A DNA stretch of 64,000 nt, taken from positions 62,001 through 126,000 of the forward strand of contig NOWV01000019.1 of the NCBI GenBank assembly GCA_003344405.1, read 5' to 3'. This stretch comes from Trichoplax sp. H2. Its lineage: Eukaryota; Placozoa; Uniplacotomia; Trichoplacea. The notes under the pieces were generated by a model. That model ran no database searches and was not told the DNA's origin. It worked only from the letters and a program-made list of their open reading frames with translations. The position numbers and the translations under genes were made by a program. Below are positions 1 through 12,837 of the stretch, in pieces (within the stretch, counting starts at the first letter, position 1; every line of letters starts with the position of its first letter).

Positions 1-3000
1 CTCTCTCTGTTAAGGATAACCGAGATTAAATTAAAGCTAGAAGATCCAAATGCAGCTGGAAAGGACTTAGGCTATCTATTGTTAACATTGACATTGACGC
101 CAAAGAGAGAAATGAAAGAGGTAAATCAGAATGTTATGAACCAGTCATAACACATTTTGGATTGATCATTATGTCTAATGTTTACTATAAATTCGAATGA
201 TACGCAACACAATTGAAAATCTTATGTAAAGCTATAATATTAAAATATTAAGCATCAACAACATCTGCATCGTACATTTACTTCATGCATCAAGTTTCAC
301 ATACTGTCAGATAACGCATCTTGTATATCATCATCATTTCATTAAAGATATAATGTCTAAAGTTGGTAATGTACTATAATTGCTAGATATATCGCGTTTT
401 CCCTTACTGTTTGTTTTAATATAGTATGATTAATCTGAAGTAGTGATTTTTCCATCGTTTTTATCTTGAAAAATTTCTAAATACTGCAGAGATCAGTGAA
501 AAGCTAATATTAAGTTATATTCTAGTACTAATTAAATCAGAGTTGCAAATACCAACCTGGCTCTTAGTGCTTAATAATATTTGGAATATTTTCTATGACT
601 ACCGTATCTACAGTATGACTCTACACCCGAACTGTAATTATTCCACATAGCTCTATAATAAGAACTGACTTATTCAAGAATTTCAATCAATCGACATAGT
701 AACAGAGCAAGCATTATCAATCTACTACTTGTAATGAAATTAAGATATCCTCCGTATGCTCGTTATTATCCCATGAGTACCGATGTTATTATTCTTATCG
801 GAACATAATATGCCAAACTACGCCCCATTGCTATAATCGTATTACAGTACTTTAACCCGTATTATGTTTAAAGTTAACCATATTGTATCATGAAACAATA
901 ATTTAAAGCATTTTGACACCAATTCGGAGTCAACGCTAGCGAACAATAAAATGGAGATAATCATTTATAAATGTAAACAGCGAATTTAGATGGGTTACTG
1001 TAAGTATGGTGTTTACGTAGTCACGTTCTAGCAATTTCTCATATTTTGCTATATGTAGCCAATGACATCATCATCACTGCACTTTTAAGAGCAATGGCTT
1101 ATCATCATATTGTTTCCCTCCTATTTAATTATAGTTATGCACAGCATCATACATTTTGTCGCCGTATGCCTGTGTCCAGAAACTAATGCCAAATTTTAAT
1201 TTACTATTTCACATTAACGTTACTTTTGCAACGAGTCCGAGCAACTGCTGATGATTTTATCCTTAAATACGTATTTAAAACTTACTTGAGCTATTTCTGT
1301 AGTCAAATAATAATTGCATGCTTAACCAATCGACAAGTAATTTCGCAAAGATAAGAATGGTAACTTCAACTGAATCTCCGCCGACTTCTAATGAGTTAAA
1401 ATCAACTTTTCATCCTAGACAAGTATATCTAATATGTTGTGTTTTTATGAATATCAATCTTGAATAACTGTAATTCATATATCTCTTCATATGAATAAAA
1501 AGCCCAGAATGCAATACTTCTTATCTAGTAACTAGTTTATTGCAAGCATAAACTATCAAGAACAGTTCAGTTCATATGATAATTAAGGCTAAAGATGTAA
1601 ATAGGTATTCGATAAGGTATAAAGTAGTAAAAAGACAAGCAAGATTACTGCTCTTTACATCTCTGTAGCTCGTAGAAAAAAGACAAAACTTGCTAGAGCA
1701 GGATTTTTATGAAATAGGTAATTTGATATTATCCGGTAGCGCGGTAGTTGTCACTGCAAATATTGAAAAGTACACTGTGATATACCTTTCTTATTGATAT
1801 TCTATATATTGATGTATGTGTTTGCGTTCTATTTTAAATCTTATTTCCTTCCTACTACAACTACCTATTGCCTATTTATTGATGACATAAGACTATCAAG
1901 CTTATCGTTAATATAGCATTCTATAGTTAGATATTTATTATAGCTGTTTAAATTGTGCCGTAACATTTAATATTATACGCACAATTTATATATTATTTAC
2001 CAAAGGCAAAATCAAAGTCCTTAATAAGCACTCTAACACGTGGAAAATCAAAAAAGAAGATTGAAACTTCGGGCGTCGTTGATATAACAACCAAGAAACC
2101 TAGATCGCAGCATTCATGCGATTGCGTTTTGAATGTTGTACTACTAGAGGGTAAAAATCTGATGGCCATGGATGATAACGGTAAATAGCTCTTAAATTGT
2201 AGTATAGAGTAATGCTATCTATCAATTTCTTAATACTGGTTCTTACCCGTACTGAAATTATTATAGCAGTAAATAAGATACCATACTGACAGTACTAATA
2301 TTATTCAATCATCTCTATCAAATTAGGTAAAAGTGATCCCTATTGCAAGCTTAGAATCGGAAATGAAAAATTTAAAAGCAAGGTAGCTTTCAGATTGTAA
2401 TTTAATAACTTGCTATCAAGATATAGTATAAATTAATCTGATTGTATTGCACAGACTTGTAGCAAGACTTTAAATCCAGTTTGGAAAGAAGAATACGAAT
2501 TTCATATTTACTATGACCAAACAACTATATTTGAACTGGAGGTTTACGATTACGATATGGCATCAAAGGATGATTTCATGGGAAAGTGAGTAAATGACCC
2601 TTTATTCGAGTATTTGCGCATTACTAGCCAGCACATGTTGGGCATTATTATTTTTTAAATAAAACGAAACATTTTAAGATACAAATTCATAATAATTGAC
2701 AATGACAGAGTTGAACTAGACGTGCTAGCATTACCAAAAGAAGACACCGTACGTATGGAGTTAGAACTAGAGGGAGGCGAAGGATTAATTTTACTACTTC
2801 TTACATTAACGGGATTTAATGATGGCAACAACATGACTGACGAGGATTTGGCTGGAAAGGAAGTTACTGACCCTAAAATAATTGAAGACTTGGAAGATAA
2901 ATATGTCAGTTTAATAATAGATGTTTTAATTTTTGACGATCAAAGATCAAGGCTTAAATTAATTTCTGTTGATAATGCAGGCACTTTCAAAGACATTTAA

Positions 3001-5343
3001 AGATAAGGCTGATATAGGCTATTTAATTATGAAAGGTTATTTCTAGAAACGATATTTAAGCAATTATACATATCGATAATGATATGCAAAATCGAAAGTA
3101 TAAATACTACTAGGACCAGAATTGAAGATGTATCATATTTATATTTAATTTTTAGTCATAAGAGCAAAGGAGTTACCCGCTGCTGACTTTGGAGGTAAAT
3201 GTTTATTACTGACGACCGTTCACATCACCTTGGAATGTAAAATCGCGAATACTTCATTATAGGGAATAGTGATCCTTTTGTTATAGCTGAAGTTCGTAAT
3301 AGAAGAATTCAAACACCTACAGTTTATAAAACTATTAATCCAGAATGGGGCAAAGTTTACCAATTGTAAGTCTTTTCATTTTAGCATATCGTTTATTGTG
3401 TCTTGTAACCTACGCATTTATACTATGCGTCTACATCATCATTCTTCTGTGAAAACTGACGATACTTTTACTACGTTACTTTTATGCTTTAAGTGGAATC
3501 AAAGATATTCACGACATCGTTAAAATAAGCGTTTACGATGAAGATAAGGCTAAGAAAGAATTTTTGGGGAAATGCATGATACCCTTACTAGATGTATGTA
3601 TAATTTATAGTGCTTCATAACGAGCTTATAAGGAATAGTTTATTACTATAATGTGGAAACTGAAATTTCTTTGTGATCGTTGGTTAGGTTGAATCTGGCG
3701 TCAGAAAATGGCATAACTTAAAGGATCGAAAATTTCGCGATAAAGCTAAAGGTCAAATTGAAATAGAAATGACCGTTGTGTATAATCCGGTAAATTTGTA
3801 GCTAAATATCCGCATATTCTAGATAATGATTACTTTATAGCCTCTGTAAACATGTAATATGCTAACTTTTATCATCGTGGAACGGATGTCTAGATCAGAG
3901 CGGCTCTGCGCACCTTTAAACCTAGAGAAGAATATTTCTTGGAAGAGGAAATAAAGTTTAAACGTCAGGTATATATTTTATTACTAATAAATTTACAATA
4001 TAATATGTTATGAACTTTACCCTTTCAGATAAAAGTGATAATTATCTATTATTTAAAAGTGATAATTATCTATTATTTTACACACTACTAAGCAGTTCAA
4101 GAACTTATTTCTAAGATTTTTATATTATTATTGATCATATAGCTCCTCGTAAGGAATCTGAAACGTGTTGGTGGATTGGTAAAAGCGATAGTATCTTTTG
4201 GTGGTAGTATAAAAGATCTTTTTGAATGGAAACGAAAATCGAGGAGTGCCATTGCATTCATGGTAAATTTACTTTCTACTTCAAAATAAGAATTTTTAAG
4301 ATAAATGATTATATTACTAACTTTATTGATTAAACATCTGGACAGATATATATCTTCATCTGCCTAAACTTTGATTGGTTTTTCCTGCCGGTTATGTTGC
4401 TTATCACTTTCGCCTATCATTACATCAAGTATAGTTTAATGGGAAGTGCCTACTTTGATTTGGGAGAGGTGTGTTTCTAATCAAACAATTTATAAAGTGC
4501 ATACAATCTCAACATTAGCTTAAGCTTGAATTACAAATTTAATGATACTAATAGGAAGAAGAAGAAGACGATGATGACGAGGAGACTGAAGATGCAAATA
4601 AAAAAGGAAAAGTAAGGCTACCTTATTGACAAGACTTGCATTTTTAAATTTATAGAGTGATTCCAACGAATATGTAGTAACATTTTTCAATTAAAATCTC
4701 CTGGTTTTTACTTGCGTAAAATAATTATAGGAGAGTAAAAGTCTCAAAGCTAAATTGCAAGCGCTGTATGACGTATGTCAGACGGTACAAAATGTTCTGA
4801 ATAAAGTAGCATCATTTGGAGAAAGAGTTAAAAAGTAAGTTTACTGAAGTAAGAACTGATGTAGACATACAACTGATATAAGATTTAGCAAAGTTCTGAT
4901 ACTTTACCTCGATAACGTATGGGTGGTATTTTAAAAGCTATAAAAATTAGTTAGAAATGAGTATAGAAAAAGCGTTACATGATATACTTTGAGTTTACAA
5001 ATGATATCATTTAAAAACTGAGGTGTTCAACTACATTGTATCTATGATATCGTCTAAGTAACAGTTTTTGTCCAATTAGTATCGAAGGAATCAATTTTTA
5101 ATTTCTTACCATAATAGTACCTTCAATTGGACTGTTCCTTGGTTGTCAATGTTAATGGTTATCGTATTAAGTATTGTAACAGTCATATTTTACATCATAC
5201 CAATCCGTTATATTTTCCTGGCCTGGGGGATTAAAAAGTTTACGCGAAAAATTATTAAACCCAATCATATTCCTAATAATGAGTTAATGGATTTCTTATC
5301 AAGAATTCCATCGGATGAAGAACTGGTAAAATTTAAGAAATAA
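1..5343 (+). CDS. MCTP: Multiple C2 and transmembrane domain protein (MCTP), 5'-truncated by window edge
   Basis: Sixteen exons decode 593 residues: 1-120 (already coding at base 1), 2006-2180, 2327-2382, 2455-2585, 2709-2904, 2981-3035, 3156-3194, 3263-3365, 3494-3593, 3688-3789, 3894-3968, 4143-4262, 4346-4468, 4555-4611, 4731-4834, 5118-5343 (stop TAA). All introns are GT-AG and all phases close. Seen in order: the end of a C2 domain ([13 protein letters not shown]), a second C2 with Ca2+-loop aspartates ([21 protein letters not shown]), a third C2 (AADFGGNSDPF), a membrane segment in 4346-4468, an acidic linker ([10 protein letters not shown]), a second membrane segment in 5118-5343 and the conserved tail [14 protein letters not shown]. 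The family consists of Ca2+-binding, ER- or vesicle-anchored membrane proteins, with homeostatic synaptic and lipid-related roles in animals. MCTP1 and MCTP2 are vertebrate paralogs, so I do not choose between them. The N-terminus and promoter lie left of the window. Confidence 0.95.
121..2005 (+). other. Long MCTP intron (1885 nt)
   Basis: This GT-AG intron separates the end of one C2 domain from the linker and second C2. It is far longer than the other MCTP introns, most of which are 65-500 nt. I see no exon-like frame, RNA gene or clear repeat in it; it is simple AT-rich sequence. Confidence 0.7.
4031..4078 (+). repeat. Perfect 24-bp tandem duplication in an MCTP intron
   Basis: Two identical 24-nt copies lie head to tail at 4031-4054 and 4055-4078, in the intron between the exons ending 3968 and starting 4143. 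Perfect identity suggests a recent slippage duplication. No coding effect. Confidence 0.9.
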
Positions 5344-8300
5344 TTTTAATCAAAAATCTATATGACCTAGCTATAATATTGGATGTTAAATAATTAACCA
5401 CTAACAAACACCTGACATTCTTTATTTGCATGTTCTGTTTTCATAGATACTATTACGCGATAGCAGTGTTCAAGACGAGAAAGATACGAAGAAAAAACGC
5501 TAGTTTGGCTTTTGTTTACTGAGTACTCAAAACTAGAATAATTGGTTACTAACACGTTTAATTGAAAAGGACAAAATTTGCACCAATATCGATAAACAAT
5601 TATATCAATCAAATAATGCTTAAAAATTATGCTGGTAAGACAGAGCAATGGTTTTCAAATATTATGGATTAAATGTAGTTGTTCAGCTATAGTGTTCGAT
5701 AAGATCACAACCACATATTTAATTTATTGATGAGTTATGTAGATGTGATGATATTTCGAAAATTAAAAGATTATACCCGACTAAGCCTAGCCAACAGATT
5801 TTATTTCTATATTCTTTATCAAAACGCTCTGCAAGATAAGGAAATGAAAGTCCTCTTCGACATGTCTACACTAGATAGCATTCATGCTACAAATAATGAT
5901 TAAACTTTTTTTTGTAGCAATTTTAATAAAAAGCTGTGTTATTCAGTCTACGAAGATCTCTTTCTGTCATATATAAACTCATTACCTAAAAATTTGTTGA
6001 TTATTTTGGTTTTGCAGCCATATTATAGCTAGGAAATCGCGGTTTAATGCTACTTTTTAATTGTAATTTCACTTCAACGTGTAGTGAAAGGCTTGTCACC
6101 TTTCTAAATTATACATAAATTAATTAAGGCACTAAAGCTGACACTGATATGAAGGTTTCATTTTTATTTTGAATACAATTAAATTATGCTATTAAGAGGC
6201 TCTACTTTAGATAATTATGCAACCTTTAGGCGTCTTTTTTGATATAATTTATGCATAGGCACTGTACCTATTTTACTAATAATCTCATTAAATTGTGGTT
6301 ACTGATCATCATTTTAGCTTTATCCGTGTCCTATGATTCAGTGAATCATACGGATTTGATTGATGATGTTAAATTTACTAGAAGATTTTAACTGCAAATT
6401 TATCATCAAAATTTATTCAAAAATATGAATAGATAGATGAAATTAAAACTTCAATAACATCATTATCTATTAGCTATTTAAAATTTATGTATGTGAATGA
6501 TTCCTTAATAGCAGATTTGCTTCTGAATTTAATACCGACATCAAGCTGGATTTTTATTTAATGTATTACTGTATGTAGTGTAGACGGCATTTTATGTTGA
6601 CTAAGATATCCATACACGTAAACATGAAGTAATTAAACTTATATTAATTCATGTTTGTTACTTTTATAAACTAATTTTAATATTTGCAGTAGATATTAAA
6701 TATCGTATTATAACCATAAGATTGGCATATGCACGACGTATTTGCCTTGGTTCTTCATTATTAAATAAAATAAATGACGCACATGCTCCTTTTATTAAAT
6801 TGTTTGCACTAAGGGCTATAAAAAATTTTTGGGTTGCTTTTCTCTCGTAATTATATCAACGTACTATGTTCAATATTCATTATACTTTTACAAATTTATC
6901 AATAAATATCAATTTTGCTAGTCAACTATCCTTGTCTCTGAAGTTCGATTACGATTCATAAAAGAAATAGAAATCGGACAAAGCTTGAAATAGTTGATAC
7001 GTAATGGTATTGATGGTATATTCCCATATGAAAATACGACCAGAACGGTAAAGCAGTTGGCAATAGTTCTCATTCATTTGTCATTAATTCATGGCCTCTT
7101 TGATTCTAGATTCGCTGCTAGATTTTGCAGTAATATGGCTAGTGTAATAATTAATCAATTAATAATCAGACAAATAACATACAGCAGATACATGTTTGAT
7201 CTCTTTAGGATCTAATTTATCATCTGAATATACAGAGTACGCGCACACTTGCACAGTTAACGTGACTATGGGAACAAAAATTTTCTAGTTTTATCAGAAA
7301 TTTTTGCTACCCTATTGAAATATACCCCTATAAATTGATTCATTATTTAATGAATACCTGTTTTTGTTTTAATTGATTCCTATCTAAGGATTTTCAAGGG
7401 CATTTAACAGCTTTAGGGACGAATTTGTTTAACTTTCATGCATAGCTTTTACTGATCGAAAAATATTTCAATATATTTACTAAACGTTGCAATGATGACA
7501 TAAAATCATTTTGAAGATGGCTACAGGTAACTGATAATATTTGCAATGGACATGCAATTCCTTAGATATATGCGGTACAAAAATGATGTGGTAACAACGT
7601 ACAGTACAGGTTTTTATGAATACATAACAGCTATCAGATATCTTTAATTCTCTCATTTACCTCTCTTCATTGCTGACTAGCACTAATAAAGCCTCTCTCA
7701 GACATATATGCTCTTTCTCTCTCTTGCTCTCCTCACTCATGTTCCCTTCTGGAATGTTTATGGATATAGCTAACCCTCGTACACAGGTAGAAAATCTTAC
7801 GTAACCAATCTATCACAGGTGATATGAGTTCAATTGAATTATAGAGCTAGATATAAAATTTTACACATAACAAATCAAGCAATTTTTTTTAAATAGTTTT
7901 TATTCAAGTCATTCGAAAAGAAAACCATCTATCATTGAGCAAGAATATTAATCAATCTACAGGTACGGAACCACAATAAATGCGATAGAATCATAACTGC
8001 ATATTAAGCTCTACTAGTACATAAACTATTCAATTTATCGTCTCTGGCTTATGAATTTCTATCAGTCTAGCTTTTAAATGTACATATTAGCTTCCTAGGA
8101 TTGATTTTTCATCAATTAGATGTTTGAGAAATATTACAGTAAAGTAATAGCTAATTCTTGAATGTAGAATTTTGTTATAGAATGCATAAATCATTTCAGT
8201 TATAAGCCTAAATTGCTATTCTTATCATCTGCGCTAGTTAATTAGGCATATTAATTTAAAAGTAATCATATTTGATAAAATGAACAGATTAGCATAGTTA

Positions 8301-8570
8301 CTTATACGCTATTTAAGTTATAAACTAGAAGAAATAAACATATAATGGTCAGTGCTGAAAATTAGAAATGTATTCAAATAAGACCAAGCTAAGGGTAGGT
8401 TATCCTGTAACGATAATAGAGCTGTTCGCTTGTAACAATAAGATCAAGTCGATATCAATTTGTTTTTCTATTGCGGACAAATCATTTTGATGTATCCTAT
8501 CAGAAAGAGCACAGCAATAATAAAAAATATCGTGAAAGCCCATTCCTCAGTATGGTGATGAAATAGTATA
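5344..8570. other. Intergenic between convergent MCTP and TIPE genes
   Basis: MCTP ends at 5343 and the minus-strand TIPE gene ends at 8571, so this stretch holds the two 3' ends. I see no protein-like frame with splice support and no RNA gene. A pyrimidine-rich CT tract lies near 7672-7735. The rest is AT-rich unique-looking sequence. Confidence 0.6.
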
Positions 8571-9145
8571 TTATAACTGGCCACTCTCTACGAGATGATT
8601 CAATTTATCAACAATTTCATCCATAATAACATTAAATTTATCATTGCGATCAAATGCTCTCTCAATAAATTCTTCGTTGGAATAAAATTCAAATACATTT
8701 TTAACTCTTTTATGCGATTTATCGGTTAAATGGCGATTGATTAAGCTATCAATCAGCTGTTTACATTCATTTAACATTCTAATTAGGTAACGCTTATCAA
8801 ATGTGAAACTAATCTCACGAAAGCTGATAATGGTTAAGATTAATTGATGGAATTTATCTTGCAACTGGTGTCCAATCTCTAGTTCTTCCTCATTCAATTG
8901 CTCATAACGATATAAGATGCCAATTTTAACAATGATTTTCAAGATGTTTTTAACTAATTTTTCAGCTTTTTTCTTCTCTTTCATTTCCAGTTTGGCCATA
9001 GTGTAAATATTATCCAGTAATGAGCCAACACTATCATCGATGAACATTTTGGCTAATCCTCGCGTTGCCATCCTGCCCAATAATTTTTTTTCAACGCGAA
9101 TGGCCATTTTTTTACTGCTAAAATGTTCATTATTTGATTCGGACA
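8571..9145 (-). CDS. TNFAIP8L: TNFAIP8/TIPE family protein
   Basis: One exon encodes about 191 residues, matching the 184-198 typical of the family. Diagnostic stretches are FSSK near residue 9, then MFIDDSVGSLLD, KIIVKIGILYRYEQLNEEEL, FTFDKRYLIRML and LTDKSHKRVKNVFEFY, covering the whole alpha-helical TIPE fold. The family forms a hydrophobic cavity that binds phosphoinositides and other lipids and modulates inflammation, cell death and directed migration in vertebrates; the role here is inferred. No ATG precedes the conserved FSSK block in frame. The first internal Met comes after FSSK and would remove conserved sequence. Instead the exon begins just after an AG (9146-9147) with 'TG TCC GAA', so an upstream exon must give at least the first base, most simply the A of a split ATG. 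The stop is at 8571-8573. Confidence 0.93.
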
Positions 9146-9146
9146 C

Positions 9147-12100
9147 TGAATACGTAAATGAAAATTAGAAACATTAATATTATAAATATACCAAATGTTG
9201 TCCCTAAGAACTTAGGCTACGATAGCGTTTTGATTGAAAAAGTAATTCATCCATGCAATTCATTTATTTCTCTGATTTCACTATTGAAAACATGTACAGT
9301 ACTATTAACTAAAATATATAAAATAGCGAAATTGTGATACAAGAAGCAGCAAAACAAAGAAATCTCGAATGGACGAGCACTGTGTCAAAACGTTGATTCA
9401 TGTTTGCCCCTATAATATTTCTGACATTATTTAGCTTTCAAAAACACAAAGTCATCCTATGCTATTATCAAATCAGAAAAGCAAGGTCGTAATAGATATC
9501 AATCAAAATGAAGTAAACATTAAATTCATAGTGACAAAGTGATGAATTATAAAGTTGATCTAGCCTTTTTCTCTAGTTATTAAATCGTCAAGAGTGCCAT
9601 GTCTGTAACTAGTAATACTTGAAGAATTATGTAACAAACTCAGTAAAATTAGAAGGTGTGATTTGGACAGAGAACAGCTTGCTAAATAGATCAAATTATC
9701 AACAATATTTCATAAATCTAGTGGATATGTCACTAGTAATATAAAATTTGTAGTAGAGAAATTCATAACTTTCAGCATAAACACTGCATTATAGCTTTAG
9801 AAGTGACTGCATAATCAATGGCGTAGCATACGGAAGCTAGTTTGTTAAAATAGAAACAAAATGATTATGAGTAGAATATTTAATTTCGATTATTTTGCTA
9901 CATAATACTAGATATGGTGGATATCTGTAATTGGAATCCATTCTATTTAACAAAATAATTGAGCGGAAATAAACAAAATAATAAAAGTCGAAAAGTGATA
10001 ATGATGTTCTTTTATCCTGACGTATGGATAATCCGTAGCTGGATATATGCTACTATATAATGCAAGGCAAGAATAAAGTTGTTTGAGAAGCTTAATATAC
10101 TAGTATCAACTTTGTCGTTATGAATTAGTATAAATAAATCTGTTTGAGCCGTGTACACAAAATGTAAAATTTTACTAGTATTGCTGTCAAAGTAAACTTT
10201 TTCTTGAAGAAAAGAAAATCGATTATCAAGGTTGAATAGATATTGCATTTAATTTAGATTAAATGCTACGTCTATGCTATTTGACGCATTTTTTTACGTA
10301 AAGAACAAACTATATCGGCTCAATCTAGTACCAAAGATTGATACTTTGAATTGTGGCTATGAAGATTTCAAGTTGATTATCATTACAGTTGTATGTAGCT
10401 AATATCTCTCTTTCCAGCAATAACACCGAGTAAAAATACTCTATGAAGGTAAAGCGACTAACTACTACTGCAATCTTTACTAGCTTTAGAGTACCATAAT
10501 AGTAATATGAGCTAAATTAAGCTTGAAAAAGATTTCATAAAGCTACCAAATTATTTGAATGTTTTAAATTTGATATTTTCATCTACTACCTTTATTTCAA
10601 CTATCATTATTTCTATTGATATCAATAAAATATTAATCAAGAGATAAAACAATGCGCAAATGATTGGCAGATAGTCTAACTTATGCAAATAGGTGACTTG
10701 AAAACGTCATTATAAGTATGGTTAGGGTATTCCAAAAAGGAATCACATCTATGTCGTATTTATCGGTTTAGAGATGGTCTTGTAATTAATTACTTTATTA
10801 AGACTATATCCTAATCGAAAAGGAAAGCAATCTCCATATTTAATACCTATGATAGGCTAATTTTAAATGATTCATTATCAACCTCGAATGAAAAGAAATT
10901 GCTAGTATCAAGGCAACTTAAGCATAATGTTTCTCTGTCGAAAGTATGAATATGAAAGATTATTTTAAAATATTTACGTCTTCTTTCCCTTTTCTTCCTG
11001 TATTGATTATGATGAAGTAGGTAATAAATTAGTCATAAATTTATTCGCATTAAGATTACACATTTTCACTAGCCTATATTTTCTATTTTTAAAAGAAGAC
11101 TTCGGCGTGCATGCCATAGACTGAGAGTCATGAAGGAATTCAATTTAAAAATGTTAAAGCTATAAAATTTCGTTAATAAACAGCGATCTAGCTATTGTTA
11201 AGCCGTGTTACCATTCAAAGGTTTGGAGAATAACATGGATTAATTAACGATTAATAATTACCCTTCAAGGGCAATAAATCGTTCATAGAGAAAATAGCAG
11301 AGCTCTATTCTAGTGACAACATTATTTACGGTTTTAAAGTCATATATCGATTAATTTAAAATGCAATTTACTGGTAGGTGGAATTTAGGTAAAACATTAG
11401 CAATATAAATCAACTTGCTGATGCTATGAATGGTGTTTTTTTATTCATTTCTCTACTATTTAAATAGCAACAATATCTTAATAAATCACAACTAGAATAG
11501 AAATCTAGATATTATATTAAATCAAATTGGATAACTTATTCAACCGTAAATAGAAAGATTCAGGATCTATACAATACGTCAAGAATCGGTGTATGCTACT
11601 CAACCAATATTTTGACAGTTAAAATTAATTCTGAAAATAAATTGTTATTCTGTAAGTCACAATCCCGGATGTTCCTATTCATAGGGAAGTTGGAAGTGAT
11701 GAAGTTTGCTAATCTCTAGTTCTACTGCTACTGTTTTTATTCATGATTAAATAATTTGCCTATAGGTCGTTTCTTGAGATTTTCCAGTGTACCTCTATAG
11801 CATTATATCTAAATTTTCTCTTAACAGTCTTTGCTATGATAACTGCCTAAGGTATTGGTATCTCATCTACTAGGCTAATTGTGTATTCCTGCAGTAGGAA
11901 TGAAATCTAGTCGCATCAATAGATGTTATCCTAATCTTTAGCAATGTAGATAGATCAATACATGTCTACCACATAGGTAAAAGGTTTACCTCTATGATAC
12001 TTGCGATTTTAACTACGAATTCATATAGTGCTAAATGAAAGATATTTGCATCTGCAATTTATATTATCGATCAGTTTTGCTTTGATTGAATATCTTTGAT

Positions 12101-12837
12101 CTGACTAATGGTCAACTTGAGTATTTACATTTGTATATCTCATTCCAAACCCTTTCATTCTAGATTCAATGTACTTGTCTTCTAGCGCAATTGTCAATGT
12201 TTCCAATTAAATACATTGATAATAATAATTCTTAGTTCCGCCACTGATTTACAAACGAAGTAAACTAAATAATTTTTACACTCAGTAATATCATTATCAA
12301 TCTAAAGTTAGGAAACAGGAATTTCAAACGAATCTGTATCTATAACTCGCTACCCTAGATTCTTGTAGTAACAATTTAATCTATTCCATCTATTAACATT
12401 ATAATCCATTCCTTTAGCATTAATTTAATATCTTTCTGTCTATAGTGAAAGTATTCTTTATAGGATTAAAATCGATATTTATAAAGCCTTAACACCAATT
12501 CTATCAACCTGGACAAAGTATAAATTTGCCCGATACTATCGTCTATTCATTCAATTTCCATGAAATATCCATCTTAGCTATTACTATTTCATCTTAATTT
12601 GTAACTACTAACTACTACAGAAAGTGATTGAATGGAAATAGCGGAATGTAGGAAAGAAACTCATCCAAGGTTATTAATTAAGAACCAATCATACCATGAT
12701 TGGAAACCTAATCTTCAAATACAACTTTGTCAACGAATAGTCGGATATAATCAAGAAATAAAATCCACTGTATACCACGAAAGTGATCAGCCTGAGCAAG
12801 TAGTGAAACGATATATCTTTCTATCATTGAGCTAGTA
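9147..12837. other. Intergenic, start of the gene desert
   Basis: This is upstream of the TIPE exon on the minus strand and must hold its missing 5' exon and promoter, which I could not locate. Open frames such as 10012-10248 (-) and 12632-12835 (+) are short and lack domain or splice support. No clear repeat found. Confidence 0.5.

Noticed and set aside
5394-5648. 84-codon minus-strand frame just after MCTP
   Set aside because: Probably 3' flank read antisense; no family match or splice context.
8571-9107. Starting TIPE at the internal Met after FSSK
   Set aside because: It would discard the conserved FSSK block; the split-start model keeps the full domain.
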